Assembly: GCA_027257055.1 (NCBI GenBank)
Contig: JAPVLO010000520.1
Span: 682,001-746,000 of the forward strand
DNA: 64,000 bases
From: Cephalopachus bancanus
Taxonomy: Eukaryota > Chordata > Mammalia > Primates > Tarsiidae
Reading direction: 5' to 3'
Below, one piece after another: positions 1-12,723 of this stretch. The position numbers were made by a program, and so were the translations under genes. Every line of letters starts with the position of its first letter. The first letter of the stretch is position 1. The notes under the pieces are model-generated. The model was given only the letters and a program-made list of their open reading frames with translations, ran no database searches and had not been told where the DNA came from.

Positions 1-417
1 CTCTATCTGGCAGTGCCCTCCAAATATGTGCTGAATAAATCAATGATTATGAGATACTCAGCTTTGGAAGTCATTATCAACAAATGAAACAGCACACACA
101 GGTTAAGTTTTTTCTCTTCATATGAATTTTTCAAACATATTTAAGACTATTCATTTCATATTGTCTTTGTCTTTGCAAAATGTTGCCTTTCCGTTGTAGC
201 TTGGTAGACGATCGAGATAATTGCCACCTGGTGGTCAAATCCAGAAGTACATCTCTGAATATCTGTGGAAGGAGGCTTTGTAAGGATTTGAAGAAGGCGG
301 GGCCTCTGGCCTGACCTACCAAACAGGGCCTGCTGGGGGCTTGAGTGGCACAGGCAGTTCCACGCGTGCCTCAGATGAAGAGAAAGCCACCACTGTGTGT
401 CTGTGAAAAAATTATCA
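1..417. other. no gene or recognised repeat
   Basis: The first part is AT-rich and 200-360 is more GC-rich. Short open frames occur, but none shows a domain or splice signal I can defend. Confidence 0.5.
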
Positions 418-419
418 GG

Positions 420-450
<31 letters not shown>

Positions 451-456
451 CACGCG
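418..456. repeat. (TG)n microsatellite with a short CG/CA tail
   Basis: About 14 TG units pass directly into alternating GCGCGCACAC. The tract is almost purely alternating purine-pyrimidine. Confidence 0.95.
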
Positions 457-1854
457 TGGATATTTTGAATTTTCGGATCATATCCTTTTAGACATATTGG
501 CTTTATAACGTGTACTTACTCATACACATAGAAGTATTATCAACAATAAATGAACCGAACATACTGTACATACAGTGTGCAATCTGTTTTATGCTTCATA
601 TTGAATACCTTTCCAAGTTCATGTTCCTATAGCATTAGTTGTGTGAATAAGATCATAACAAAAATTTTCCTGTGCTTTAAACATTTTATCTTGATTACTT
701 TTCTGAATTACAAAACAACAAACCATAAAGAAAAGAATAGATAGAAAATAAAATTGTGCTTAGTTTACCGTTCCAAGATAAACATTCTTAATAGAGTCCT
801 AATATGTTCTACAAACATTTCTATCCCCGTATAATGTACTAGCATATAGACATACTTTTATGTAAAAGATTCTAAATACATATATACACAATATAGATAT
901 ACACCAATGCATATATAAACTTCAGCAGAAAATGAGACAACTTGTTCATCTACCCCTTTCCTTTTTTTACTTATTAAATCTTAATTTTTTTATTTGTGTT
1001 TCTTTATAACATGTAAAAGAATGTTATAAAGAATTCTTATATGTTTGAGTTTCCATAGGTTTGTTGGAACTTTATATTGGTTTTTATGAACATTGGAAGT
1101 TATCCTTTATTCATTTTTTCACTAGTACAAAAGAATTCTTTATATTGAAGATGACTATAATTTATTGTTCAAACTGACACTTTTGAGAGTGAAAGGTGCT
1201 CTGTTAAAAAACAGACGTATGTTGGGACCGTATCAAGCCCTATCGTCACATTCTTATATATAATGAATATTAACCTGATGTCTGTAATACATGTGAACAA
1301 TTTTTCTGCCTTATATTTCTTTTTAGCATTTTTTCAGTGCAAGTGTTTTAAATTTTCATTGATTTTTTTTATTAAAAGACAATGTAGTCAATTACCAATG
1401 TTTGAAGAATACACTAGAGTAATTGTCAATCTACTGGAAGATTAGACATGGCAAGCATTCCAAGCCTATGAGGCCACAGGACGCAGTGGGAAAAGCTTGG
1501 GCTTAGAAAAGTTCCTGATGTCTGAAGCCTGTTCTTCTGTCTGAATTATTCATCACTTCAGGAATTTCCGATCCTTATGTCTCCTAGACATGGGGCAGAA
1601 TTTCCTCCCCACCATTATCTTCATCACTAAGTGGAGTTGCCTAGCATGTGGGCATGATGAAGCTCAGGCACAATATAAGAAAAGTTTTCAACTACCAGTT
1701 CTTACCCCGGAAGCCCTCATCTACAAAACAGGTTTCGGGTTTACTATGGCAAGGTCCAGCAGCTGAATTGTACTGTTGCCACTTACCTGGAAATGAGGTT
1801 TATCTTTGACATTCCTGGGGATGATCATCAGTAAAACATTAATAATGATGCTTT
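457..1854. other. AT-rich stretch without recognised gene
   Basis: I see no exon-like frame or clear young repeat. The segment at about 900-1150 is T-rich on the plus strand and could be a very old LINE fragment, which I cannot confirm by eye. Confidence 0.4.
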
Positions 1855-2057
1855 CTTCACGAGCATGCACCGAGGAAGACCCACAGCAAGAAGGTGGCTG
1901 TATGAGAGCCATGAAGAGAGTCCTTCACCAGACAATGAATCTGACACACCTTTATCTTGAACTTCCCAGCCTCCAAAACTACAAGGAATAAAATTCTGTA
2001 GTTTAAGCCACCCATTCTATAGTATTTCACTATAGTAGCCAGAACAGAGTAAGACAG
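1855..2057 (+). mobile_element. 3' part of a MaLR (MST/MLT1-like) LTR
   Basis: The sequence follows the remembered MaLR LTR order: 'cacagcaagaaggtggc', 'cttcccagcctccaaaact', an AATAAA-like signal, 'gtttaagccaccca', and an end in 'gagtaagaca'. The 5' part is not clear. Confidence 0.7.
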
Positions 2058-2841
2058 CATGTTTATACACACGTTTTTCATAAAGATGGGATAACTACAC
2101 ACTATATCATGCAATGAAGAGACAGTGCAAAGAAACTGCTGTACAGAAGGCAATATTCAAAGGATCTGTGTCCTGATAGCAATTCCATCACTTCCCCAGA
2201 AATAGAAGTCACTCTTCACAAATGCAAGTATCTACCTTCATGGGTTTATATAAAAGTACAGAAAAATACTATAACAAAGTGCACCAAGATATTAACTGTG
2301 TTTGTCCTAAAGGAACAGATGTGCTGGATATATTTTCTTCTTTGTATTTGACAGCGTTTTCCACATGGTCCAAAATGAGTGAGGATTACCTTTATAATAA
2401 TAAACAGAGCCTAGAAAATGTGTTGTATTTTAAACTGATAAAGAGTACCAGGTCAGGAGAAGCACTGGCAGGAGCAGGCATGTTAGAAGCCAGCCTGGAC
2501 TGGGTCAAGTGTGATTTAGGCAGTTACTGTAGATCCCTGCACCTCAGGCTGTCTATTTGGGAACCAGTAGCTCAATTCTTTACCCACAGAGCTCCAAAGG
2601 ATGGGAGATGTGATGAAAACACTAATGCCCATGTGGGGAAATCTGTGCTGTTCTATTAAGCATGTGACTGATCCCCTCATGCTTTAGAGGGAGTAACATT
2701 GTGGCATCCATTGCTTGAGTCTATGGACATACTGTACAATATGATCTTGTTGCCTTGACCCCAAACCACATTTGTCTACTAGCACTCTCAGCGCAATGTG
2801 ATTTTGTAGGTACTCTATAAAGGGTAAGTGTTGTTTTGTCA
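2058..2841. other. unassigned, includes one unexplained 145-codon frame
   Basis: A 438-base open frame at 2222-2659 (plus strand) has no domain, signal peptide or repeat that I recognise. No splice context supports it. It is most likely a chance frame. Confidence 0.45.
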
Positions 2842-3042
2842 TTTTTTTTTGAGTTGGAGTCTCACTCGGTCGCCCAGACTGGAGTGCAGTGGCCGCTCCC
2901 GGCCACCGCAGCCTCGCCTGCTGGGCTCCGGCGATCCTTCCGCCTCAGCCTTCCGAGTAGCCGGAATTACAGGCATGCGCTACCACGCCCGGCTAATTTT
3001 TTGATTTATTGTAGAGATGAGGTCTCGCTGCCCAGGCGGGTC
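2842..3042 (-). mobile_element. Alu, lineage-specific type, 5'-truncated
   Basis: It opens with the T tract and 'gagttggagtctcactc' and includes the right arm and middle linker. It stops in 'cccaggcgggtc', so most of the left arm is missing. Confidence 0.93.
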
Positions 3043-3063
3043 TTATTTTTGTTTTTATGATCT

Positions 3064-3300
3064 GTATTAATGGTTCTGGAAGTGTGGTCTCCAGACCAGC
3101 AGCAACAGTATCATCCAGGAACTTGCTAATTCTTAGACTCCATCCCAGACGTACTGAATCAGAAATTCTTGGGGTTGGTGCTAACAATCATTTCTTCCCT
3201 TTTTTTTGGTACAATTTTATGGGGGTACATGTGCTCTCTATTTTGTTTCCAGACTACCAGGTGATTCTGATGCAAGCTGAAATTTGACAACCATCCTCTA
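3064..3300 (+). mobile_element. MER20 (hAT-Charlie) copy with an internal insertion
   Basis: Blocks such as 'ggttctggaagtgtggtc', 'gaccagcagca', 'actgaatcagaaattc' and 'aggtgattctgatgcaagct' match MER20 in order. The T-rich segment at about 3190-3240 interrupts it. Confidence 0.85.
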
Positions 3301-5178
3301 CAAAACTTAAAAATAAAGTAGTAAGTGAAAAGTGTTAATTACTGAGTTAAGGAATTAATTGTGATTCTATTTCACATACTTTTTCATAACTGTCATTCAA
3401 AATAAAATTTGCTCATTTTGTCAAATGGATTTTTTTTTCATTGGAAAATAAAATTGAAATTGGAGGTCAGTGCCATCTGGTGACCTGATCCAGAATTGCA
3501 ATGTGGCTATCTATCTCCTTTCAGCAAGGAGACCTAGGAAAAAGGGAGGGAAAAAAAAGAAGGAAGGCTCCTCCTGTAAAAGCCCAGCAGAAGAAACTTT
3601 CTGGAATTTATATGGCAAAGAAAGCATTAAGTGGTGATGCAGATAGAGCCCATGGGCATTAAAGCATGTGACAGTATATGTCCTTTGGTCCCTCTAAACA
3701 CAGCTGGGTGGATGAGTGTGTGTGTGGGAGGGGACTATAAAAAGAATGCTGTAACTTCCCTTTTATGTTACAATATATATACAATTTTTTAATGTCCAGA
3801 AATATACTTTTTCAGCATTAGTTGTGAAAGTCAAACCACAAATAGGTTTATCTTATGCTGTCATAATTTTATCTTAGTGTTTTTGCTAGTTAAAAATCAG
3901 TGTACTGTGTCCCTCAGGCCTTGAAAATACACTTATCAGAGGCATTATGTTGTATCTTCCCTTTTACTATGTCCTGTCTCAAGATAATCACTCAGTCGAT
4001 TTGTAAATATTCTCCAGACACGTTTCTGTGGGCTTGTTTATATTTTAAAATGACATGTGTCCTCATGAAAATATATATTCCTCAAAAAATATATATTGCA
4101 TATTGTGTTCTGTATCTTGCTTATATACTTATATATCTCAATGCTTTTTATTACAGTTCTTTAATTTTTGGTGTAGTTGAGAAATGTTTACATATGCTGA
4201 TTGCCATTCACGTTCTCTAAATTACCTGTTGGTACATGTGAACACAACTCTTTTAGCTAGTCAGATTTCCTTGTATATCAGGCATATGACTTATGTTTTT
4301 AAATTATGCTGTAAAATGCATTACGTCTAATGCAGCACCTTCCCTCTGGTGTCCTAATATGAACAGACTTTACAGAAGCTCTCCTGGGAAGAGGTAACCT
4401 GATACCCATGCTAGACTATGAATCACTGCTGAGCTGTGAATGTGACATATCCTGACACCCGCTGCTAACTTCTGAGAGCCTGCCACCGCCCTAGGAGCAT
4501 TACATATGTGCACATTGTGGCCTCCTTGCACTGACGTAGGAAGTTCTGTCCACAAACTTTCTCAGCATAGGGTTGTAACCACTTAAATATGGTAACTCTG
4601 AATTATATATTTTAAAATAAGAAACAAGAAGGAAACGGTCATTTCAGGACAGGAATAATTATTGTTTATTTAAAGTAATGTTTCATAACCTATATTTGAA
4701 AATAACATTTTTGTGGTTTATTCATTTTGCCACGTGAATATATCAGGATATTAACTGTCCTGCCTGCACTCCCACCACAACCAGAAGATATTCATTATTA
4801 ATAATTTGATGCACATTACGTTAATCTTTTGCATATCTTAATTAAAAAGCGCAGATATTTCCAAATGTAGAAGCATACTCTTTCACAAACGTGTGACTGA
4901 CCTATATATACTGTGTTGATGTTTACCTGTTTTACATAGTATGAGAGTTTGACATTTTATCAGTTACATGGTTAGGCATGTTTTCAAATGTTTCATTGCA
5001 CATTTACGTTGCTTTTTATGTGCATTCTTCGTTACAATCTTTGATCTATTTCTCTATTGGCTAAGGGATCAAATATGTTTACCCTATATTTGCAATACGG
5101 GTTGCAAATATTTTCTTCCAGCTTTTTAAATATTTTGTTCTTTTAAATTTTGTTATACAGATGGTGTTTAAATATATA
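3301..5178. other. AT-rich stretch, no gene seen
   Basis: No exon-like structure is visible. The last 250 bases resemble old minus-strand LINE-1 ORF2 ('gttgcaaatattttcttcc'), but the fragment is too decayed to delimit. Confidence 0.4.
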
Positions 5179-5536
5179 CAGTCATGCAACTTAACAATGG
5201 AGACACCTTCTGAGAAAGGCGTTGTTAGGCAATTTTGTTGTGGTACAAACGTCAGAGTGTACTTACACAAACCTAGATTAAATGTCTACTATACACCTCA
5301 GTTATATGGTGTAGCCTATGCTCCTAGGCTGCAAACCTGTACAGCAGGTTACTGCCTACAATTGCTGTAGGAAATTGTATTGCAATGGTATTTGTGTATC
5401 CTACCAAAGAAAAGGTACAGTAAAAATATGGTTTAAAAGATAAAACAGTACATCGGCATAAGGAAGCTCCCTTATAATCTTGTGGAACCACTGTTGTATA
5501 TACAGTCCATAATTGACTGAAACATAGCTATGCAAG
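5179..5536 (+). mobile_element. MER2 (Tigger-type DNA transposon)
   Basis: It starts after TA with CAGTCATGCAACTTAACAAT, and continues with 'gtgtacttacacaaacctag', 'gcaaacctgtacagca' and a terminal inverted repeat ending 'aacatagctatg'. The length of about 350 bp fits MER2. It is non-coding. Confidence 0.88.
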
Positions 5537-5544
5537 GGTAGGGG

Positions 5545-5624
5545 AAATAGATAAGATAGAGATAGAGATAGAGATAGAGATCCAAATGATAGAGATAGAG
5601 ATAGAGATGAGAGACAGAGAGACA

Positions 5625-5672
<48 letters not shown>
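5545..5672 (+). repeat. compound (GATAGA)n / (GA)n microsatellite
   Basis: Blocks of 'gatagagatagagata' are followed by about 20 uninterrupted GA units. The purine-only strand generates spurious open frames on both strands. Confidence 0.95.
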
Positions 5673-5673
<1 letters not shown>

Positions 5674-5699
5674 CAGTAAAGCTCACTGTTAAAGAGAAA

Positions 5700-5994
5700 T
5701 TTTTATTTTTGTGTGTGTGTGAGTGGGAGTCACACTCTCCTGCCCAAGCTGGAGTGCAGTGGCACACTCATGGCTACTGCAGTCTTGACCTCAGGCAATC
5801 CTTCTGCCACAGCCTTCCAAGTAGCTGGAAATACATGCATGCACCTCCACTCCTGGCTAATTTTTAAAATTTTATTGTAGAGACAAGGTCTCGCCAAGTT
5901 GCCCAGGTTGATCTCGAGCCCCTGAGCTGAGACAATTCTCTCGCCTCCCTTCCCAAAGTGCTGGGATTAAAGGTGTAAGCCACCATGCTTGGCC
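5700..5994 (-). mobile_element. older Alu
   Basis: Both arms of a minus-strand Alu are recognisable ('gctggagtgcagtggc', 'ctgggattaaaggtgtaagccacca'), but they are far more diverged and have lost more CpG than the young Alus in the window. Confidence 0.9.
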
Positions 5995-6179
5995 TAAGAG
6001 AAACTTTAAATAATACACTTAGATTCATTGACTTTCTGTTCAGATGACAGAATAGGAAAATAATGCCACTTTGTGTTATTACAGCTTTTGAGTTCCTGAG
6101 CATTAATTTTAAGGTCTTTCTCTGGGGAAAATTGTTTAACTTCTCGAGTTTAAATGTTTAATGTTTAAAAGTGTTGTCA

Positions 6180-7290
6180 AGTGAGCCGATTAATCATGTA
6201 TTTCACAAAACATAATGTTTGCTACTGTATGTGGTATATTCACAATGAAGACGCTGTTTTCTATTTGTTACAATGATTTTGTATATATTAGTCTTACATC
6301 CAACAAACCTGCCAATCTCTATTAATTGTAATATTCTGTCACTTCTCTTGAGTTATACATGAAGACAATCACAACGACAGCTTTGTTTATTTTCACTTTT
6401 ATACATGTATTAATTTATCTGTATGTGTGCATAGATAACAGCTTTCTGTAATAGTACAACACTGAACAGAATTTATCATACCACTCATCTCTGTCTCTCC
6501 TCTGACTGTAAGGAGAATGCCTCCTTTAACATTTTGCTATTAAAGGTGCTGTTTGGTGTGATTTATTATTTTGATAACCGTTTTACCCATAGTTGTATCT
6601 AGCGTGTTATTAATCTATTTATATTATTGACATTTATGTAACTAATTGAGATTGGCTGGCAATTTTGCCTTCACATGTATTCCTTGTCAGGAATACTTTT
6701 AATAATAATACGACTTTCTGTTTCCTCAGTTTGGAAAGTCATAATTTTTCCTGCAATGTATGTATTTAATCTAAAGTTTCAAATTATCTGCATATCTTCT
6801 TCATAATATTATCTTGTCTTTTCAATCTTTTCTGTAACTGCAAACATGACACCGTCTTCATTCCGAAAGTGGCTTATCTGTATCATCTCCCAGTTTTCTC
6901 TGCTCATGTGGCCAGAGATTTTAACCTTATCCTGTGTTTCTGAAACACTGATATCTAGCATTTTTGTTCACCTCTATCACATGTGTTTTTAGTTTCATTA
7001 ATGTATGCTCTTACATTTATTATTTTTCCTTAATATAGTGGAAAACCATTAAGCTTCTTTTTTTATTAAGCAAATGATCAACAAACAGTCTTTTCATCTA
7101 CCATCTAGTTTTATTTTTCTAATTTTTATCCCTGAGTACAATGCATATGCAAATATCCAATACATTTTCTCATTTGGAAAATGACCTTTGACTTATCAAT
7201 GTTGGTGTCCTTAACCGATGTCATCTTGACTGTTCAATTCAACTGTTGGAATATCAGATGATTAAGGGAGAAGGAATGGTGTAACTGAAA
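6180..7290 (-). mobile_element. probable old L1 ORF2 fragments
   Basis: Phrases such as 'ccaacaaacctgccaatctc' and 'tgctattaaaggtgctgtttgg' resemble the minus strand of ancient L1. The copy is too decayed for a subfamily or precise ends. Confidence 0.5.
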
Positions 7291-7298
7291 AAAAATGT

Positions 7299-7322
7299 AT
7301 ACACACACACACGCACACTCAC
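7299..7322. repeat. short (AC)n tract
   Basis: 'acacacacacacgcacactc' is a short imperfect dinucleotide tract. Confidence 0.8.
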
Positions 7323-7349
7323 TCATTTAAGAGAATAGTATACAGTGTA

Positions 7350-7480
7350 GAAAGGAGTAAAAAGGGCACCAACTTTGAAATCATACTTGTGTGAATTCAA
7401 ATCCTGGTTCTGTCACTATGACCAATGTGATGTTAGGCAAGTATTTAACTTCCCTGAGCTTCACTTCCTTCATGGAATAG
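7350..7480 (+). mobile_element. MIR, first part
   Basis: 'gaattcaaatcctggttctg' followed by 'ttaggcaagtatttaacttc' matches the MIR core. The rest of the same MIR appears to resume at about 7890. Confidence 0.8.
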
Positions 7481-7889
7481 TCAATGCTGCTCTTTACAAA
7501 GTGTTTTCATTCTCCCCAGTTCCAGGCACCTGGTAGAACTGCCCTTCGAGGTTGTCTCTTTTTGTGCAGGGCCATGTATGTGACTAGCTTTGGCCAATGG
7601 GCTGTGAGTGACATGGGTTACGTCTGGGCCAGAACCTTTAGTTGTTGGTTTAAGACCTTGTAGGACTCTCTCCCTTCTGGCAAAGTAGTTGGTCATTTTT
7701 TGATAGTGGCTGTTCCATCAGTTTGGGTCACTGAGATCATTTCAATAAGAATCGCTCAGACCCCAACATTCACCATCTTGTGAAGGACGTACGCCTGCCA
7801 TGGACATGTAGCATGTGTGAGAAATAAGCCACTGAGGATAGGGGATTGCCTATAAGCACAGGATCACTCAGCCTCTCCTGACTCCTATG
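7481..7889. mobile_element. ancient insertion splitting the MIR, family uncertain
   Basis: Segments such as 'actagctttggccaatgggc' and 'gacatgtagcatgtgtgaga' resemble a widespread old LTR-like repeat. Its position inside a split MIR implies that it arrived later than the MIR. Confidence 0.5.
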
Positions 7890-7995
7890 TCTCACCCGTA
7901 AAGATTTTCCTGGGAGTTAAACGTGATAACTTACATGAAGAAGTTATCACAGTGCTTGACATATAACAGGGGCTCAAAATATGACAGCTATAATT
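7890..7995 (+). mobile_element. MIR, second part
   Basis: 'agtgcttgacatataacag' and 'ggctcaaaatatgacagcta' match the MIR 3' end and continue the split copy from 7480. Confidence 0.7.
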
Positions 7996-9655
7996 ATTAA
8001 ATGATAATAAAAATGGTCTTGAAAAAGTAAGTGGATTCTTTGTGTAAAATGAGAGGTATTGCACCTGCCCATCCTTACAGGTAAGTGATATCCTGCTTTC
8101 ATGAGTGTAGCACTTATTTGTTGCCATATATAACACTTCCTAATGACTTGTCTTTATGCACTTATTTTTTGCCACCATGGTATCAGAAGCATGCTTGTAA
8201 ATTGGGGGTATCTTTGAATAACGAAAAAGTGAAAAATTCAAACAGGAGAGACTAATTACATCAGCTAAGATGAATTAAAGCACAATAAACAATTTCTTAA
8301 TGAGCAGAACAGATGACAATTATTACAAACCTACATTCACTTGTTCCTAACATCAAAGCCACAAGGTTTTAAAGTGTCAGAAGTTTTAGTTTAAACAGTG
8401 TCCTCTAATATTTTCTGAAGAGTACTAGTACCTCAAATACTCAGTGAAAAGGTGCTCCAGTCCCACATAATTTGGGAAAATCACCCCTTGCTTTGAGATT
8501 CATGTTGTATATTAGCATATTATCCAAAAAATTCCCACAATATGAACATTTTTTTACTTTCAGTTCTGTATGTACCATACTTCTTTCAGGCAGAGCACAT
8601 TTTTGCTGTTGCTTTCTCTTGGCCTGAGTGTTTTGCAGAACAATCTTAGAAATGCTGAAATGAGAGAAAATTAAGTAACGTATTTAAGTTACATATAAAC
8701 TATCACAAGTGACAATATTCTTTATTCTGTCAAGCAACATTTAGAGCCCCATAAATGTTGGCACAGTCTTACTGGTTGTTCCACTTTATTCATCCAATAT
8801 TATTTTCTTGAGGAACCAAATGTACCACTTATGATTTTACTTAATATTTTTTGGAAATACATTCACTGTAATTTTCCACTTGGAGAAAAGGAGAGAATTT
8901 TCAGGAAGCAATCTAAGAAACAATAATTAGAAAATGAAGGAAGAAAATCAGAAATGAATAGTGTCAAGCTGTACTATTTTAAGCCCATTTAGAGATCATA
9001 TGTACAAAAAGATTGTAGCCACACTCCCAAACGTACTCTGTAAAACTAATGAACTTCAAATTAAGTGTAATAAATAAATTCTGAATCTTCACACATCATG
9101 ACTACTTTGACACTTTCATTGAAATGTCAAATTCTTTTTAAGAGTTTCCTCTTTCCCTCTCCAGTTCCACTCCTCCCTTTCTGTCTCCCTCCTATGCTTC
9201 TTCCCTGAGCACATGTTTAGAATGTTTACTGGAAAAGTAAATCATGAAAATAATCTTTACAGAACTAGAGACAGATATATTGGATTTGAAACTGTTTATA
9301 CAAGTTGGCGTCCAGGAAATCTTAGGTGTCCTTAACAACAACATGGTCAGAGGACAGAGGATGGCTTCACTTGTACAGTGAATCAGGTAGGGTGACAGGC
9401 AAGGGTGTGGCTTTAGTGTGGGGGTGAAGGGGGGATCCGACCAGGCTTCCATAGCCCTGCCACTGAGAGATGACTTAAAAATCCATGAACCACTGCAGCC
9501 TCCCATCCCCCTACCCTTCTTCACCTGCACCTCCCAACCCATCCCACCTGCACCCCCTACCCTACCCAACCTCCACCCCCAACCCCAAATTCCGCCCTGG
9601 TTCTTTTTCTTCCTACACTTCACTCTCTACCAACAACAGCTCCTGTGAGTCCAAG
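7996..9655. other. no gene seen; C-rich end
   Basis: Most of the stretch is AT-rich and unassigned. 9400-9600 is C-rich ('cacctgcacctcccaaccc') and gives low-complexity proline-rich frames that I do not regard as coding. Confidence 0.45.
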
Positions 9656-9658
9656 AGT

Positions 9659-9710
<52 letters not shown>
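9656..9710 (+). repeat. (AC)n microsatellite
   Basis: There are about 25 uninterrupted AC units. Length polymorphism is likely. Confidence 0.97.
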
Positions 9711-9957
9711 ATATCCCACACACGTACCCCTCCCACTCTCCCACACATGCTTTCTCTGCCAGGTGTACACAAGTTTTCCACGTTTGGAAAGACCTCCCCC
9801 CACCTCCTCCTAACCCCTTCTCCGGCGCTCTGCTATTTGGAACTTATTTATAGCCCAATTCACTGAGTAAAACTCTATTACCAGTCAGTGCCCCTCCTGC
9901 AAGTATACCATCCATCATGGCGGAATAGAAAAGTTGGTGGAAAGGTTGGGATCTGAG

Positions 9958-11240
9958 TCAGAGTCTGATTACAGTTTGGCCTGAGCTGGAATGGTGGGGC
10001 TCAAAATTCAAAAGATCTTCTACACCTGTAGGTCTAACTCCTTGGAAGGTCGCCTTCAGGAGACTTTCCTTATACCTAAAAAGCAGATCCTCGTATCTAA
10101 CCATAGGCGAGGTCACATAACCTCTGGAACCTCCTGACTGATACAAGTTCAGGAACACTCAATCTTCATGTGACTGTGAGGGTGGAACCCCACTTGACCA
10201 GAGCCTGGCACATGACCATGGGAGCAACAGCCATTGGTTAGTGTGTTGCTCACATGACTACAAAAGCTTTGCCTGCCATGTGATGGTAGAAGCCATGTGA
10301 CTGCTGATGCAAGGATTTGCAGGGTTCAGTACCTCACAACCTTCACGCTACAGAGCAGACTGAGCCTGACACTGTACCTATGATGGGTGGGAAGGGTGTA
10401 CATGACCATAGCATCCACATAACCCTAAAGAGTAGGTCATCTACATCAAGTCCACTGACTTGTAGTGGGCCGTGGCCTGTTAGCAACCCAGCCACACAGC
10501 AGAAGGTGAGTAGCTGGGGAGCAGAGCTCTGCCTCCTGTTGGATCCGAGGTGGCTTTAGATTCTAATAGGAGCATGAACCCCATTGTGAACTGCACATGT
10601 GAGAGTTCTAGGTTGCACGCTTCTTATGAGAATCTAATGCCTGATGAATCCCTCCCCTCCCCTCACTCCCCCATTCCTCTCCGTGAAATTGTTTTCCACA
10701 AAACCTGTTCCTGATACCAAAAAGGTTGGGGACCGCTGATCTATGTGACTTGGAGCCCTGAGGCTTCCCACAAACTGGTAACCAGAAATGGCCACATGAA
10801 GGAAGAATCCACATGAGTGGCAGAGTTCAGGAGTCCACTATACTCTAATGACTGGAAAAGCTGGACACACCACATGAGCACAGTGGCAACATGACCAAAG
10901 AGATCACATAACCTCAGTATTTAAGAGCACTTGGTATTGACATGACCAGTAAGGTTCTAGTGTAGAGCTCATAGTTATAGTGTCCACATGATGGCAGCAT
11001 CCATGTAATTTGCAGCCTTAGGTGCCCACAAAGCTCAAGTGTCCAGGAGGGCTGGGTCAGCTTGGGCCAGCTTCCTGATAGTAAGGTCCAATGACAGTAG
11101 GCGTCTCCTGATCTGCATATTTCAGGAAACCATTCTGTTCGCAAGACCAGACCTGGAAAGCTGAGATTGTCCACATTACTGAGATGGTGGTGCCTCCAGG
11201 TAACCTTCCACAGCACATGAGCCTTATCTACGCCCACCCC
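9958..11240. repeat. degenerate repeat region dense in CACATGAC / GTCATGTG motifs
   Basis: Some 17 copies of ACATGA, ACATAAC or ATGTGAC occur within about 1.1 kb, on both strands, at irregular 15-100 bp intervals (for example 10113, 10170, 10211, 10250, 10292, 10400, 10745, 10792, 10872, 10890, 10939, 10985). A hAT-like element interrupts the region. I do not recognise the family. It may be a decayed minisatellite. Confidence 0.55.
10460..10740 (-). mobile_element. hAT-type non-autonomous DNA transposon
   Basis: It reads from 'gtgggccgtggcctgttagc' to 'aaaaaggttggggaccgctg'. The reverse complement matches the widespread element that begins CAGNGGTCCCCAACC. It splits the CACATGAC-rich host. 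Confidence 0.7.
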
Positions 11241-11474
11241 TCTTTAATGTACTCTATATTTTATTTCTAATTACACATGAAATGTAATACATAGCAGAAT
11301 AATATATAACAAGGAACCAGGTCCTCTCTAAAACAATAATTGCAGAAAACTATTTCTAAGGCCTAAGTAGTCAGTGCAGGCAAGTATTGTTAATTTAGTT
11401 TTATAAAAATCCATGGGAAATTAAAGCAAGCCTCAAGGATTTTGGTTGTTCATTTGAAAAAGAAAATCTGTGTA

Positions 11475-11690
11475 GTGATTACTGTGTGCCACACATTCCA
11501 AAAGTTTAATACGTTTATCAGTGGTAAGTCTATGGAATAGGTACTAATAGAGAATTTTACTGATGAGAAAATTGAAGCACAGAGGCATTCAATCACTGGT
11601 CAAAGAGTTTACAGACATTGTAGGTGGCAAGCCCACTATATACCTCATGAAGTCTGGCTTCAGATTCTGTTCTGATCACTCACCTGGTTC
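11475..11690 (-). mobile_element. MIR
   Basis: 'gattactgtgtgccacacat', 'tttactgatgagaaaattga' and 'agcacagaggcattcaatca' match the MIR minus strand. Confidence 0.75.
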
Positions 11691-11737
11691 CCCCCCCAAT
11701 TTAATATTAGTTCAACTTTTTATTTATTTATTTATTA

Positions 11738-12027
11738 TTATTATTATTTTTTTTGAGTGGAGTCTCACTCTGTCGCCCAGACTGGAGTGCAGTGGCCACT
11801 TCCGGCCACCGCAGCCTCGACCTGCTGGGCTCCGGCGATCCTTCCGCCTCAGCCTTCTGAGTAGCCGGAATTACAGGCATGTGCTACCACGCCCGGCTGA
11901 TTTTTTGATTTATTGTGGAGATGAGGTCTCGCTGCCCAGGCGGGTCTCGAACCTGCGGGCTCAAGCAATCCACTCACCTCAGCCCCCCAAAGGCGCGGGA
12001 TTACAGGCTGAGCCACCGAGCCCGGCT
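11738..12027 (-). mobile_element. Alu, lineage-specific type, full-length
   Basis: Full dimer, CpG-rich. 'caactttttatttattta' to the left and 'taactttatttatt' to the right form an imperfect target duplication. Confidence 0.95.
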
Positions 12028-12289
12028 TAACTTTATTTATTAAAAACAAAAACAAAAATCCCTATAAGCCAGTCCGACTTACAGAAGAGTTGAGATCACA
12101 GAGGTTCTCTTTGAAATAACTCCTTAATAATTTCAAGTAGTATCAGCAATTAGCGCCAGTCAATGTTGAACTTAATTAAGGACCTCAGAAGATTCATTTT
12201 AATGTATACAAATAAACCTACCATTAATATATGAAATATATGTATATAAAAGATGGTATGATATGCTTGATGTGAGTTGAAAACATTTT

Positions 12290-12540
12290 CTTCTTTTTTT
12301 AACTTTATTTCATTGTAGAGATGTGGGGTACAAGTCAGCATTAGGTACCTAAGTAATCTACATTCAGTTGAAATTTGGGCCTTCAACTGGTCCTCACTTC
12401 CTCTGGTTTAGGACCTTTGTGCTGTTATATGCCCCCTCCATCCCCCGCTCCCCACAGTTCCCACAGCGACTGATGATCCTTCCCTTGTACTGTTGTGATT
12501 AATGTTCAGGTCCCACTTATGAGTGAAAACAGAAAACACT
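12290..12540 (-). mobile_element. L1 3'-UTR fragment
   Basis: 'tgtggggtacaagtcagcat', a C-rich middle, then 'cacttatgagtgaaaaca' matches the reverse strand of an L1 3' end seen elsewhere in the window. Confidence 0.65.
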
Positions 12541-12723
12541 TCCTTCTTTAAAAAAAATCACTGAACAGAGAAACATTAGATAGTTTAAGCATTATACCTG
12601 GCTCTTGCCTGAATTACAACTATTATAAATGAGTGGAATCTGAATTAATTAGATTTTACTGTATTTATATTCTTTGTCACCTTAGAAAAGACAGAGAAAA
12701 GAGAAAGAAAATATATATTGCAG

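Noticed and set aside
2222..2659. 145-codon open frame
   Set aside because: No recognised domain, no splice context and no conserved signature. The length is compatible with chance in this sequence.
5528..5867. Frames with long Ser-Leu or Arg-Glu repeats
   Set aside because: They are translations of the GATAGA/GA microsatellite and part of an Alu.
9485..9866. His-Thr-repeat frames
   Set aside because: They are translations of the (AC)n tract and C-rich flank.
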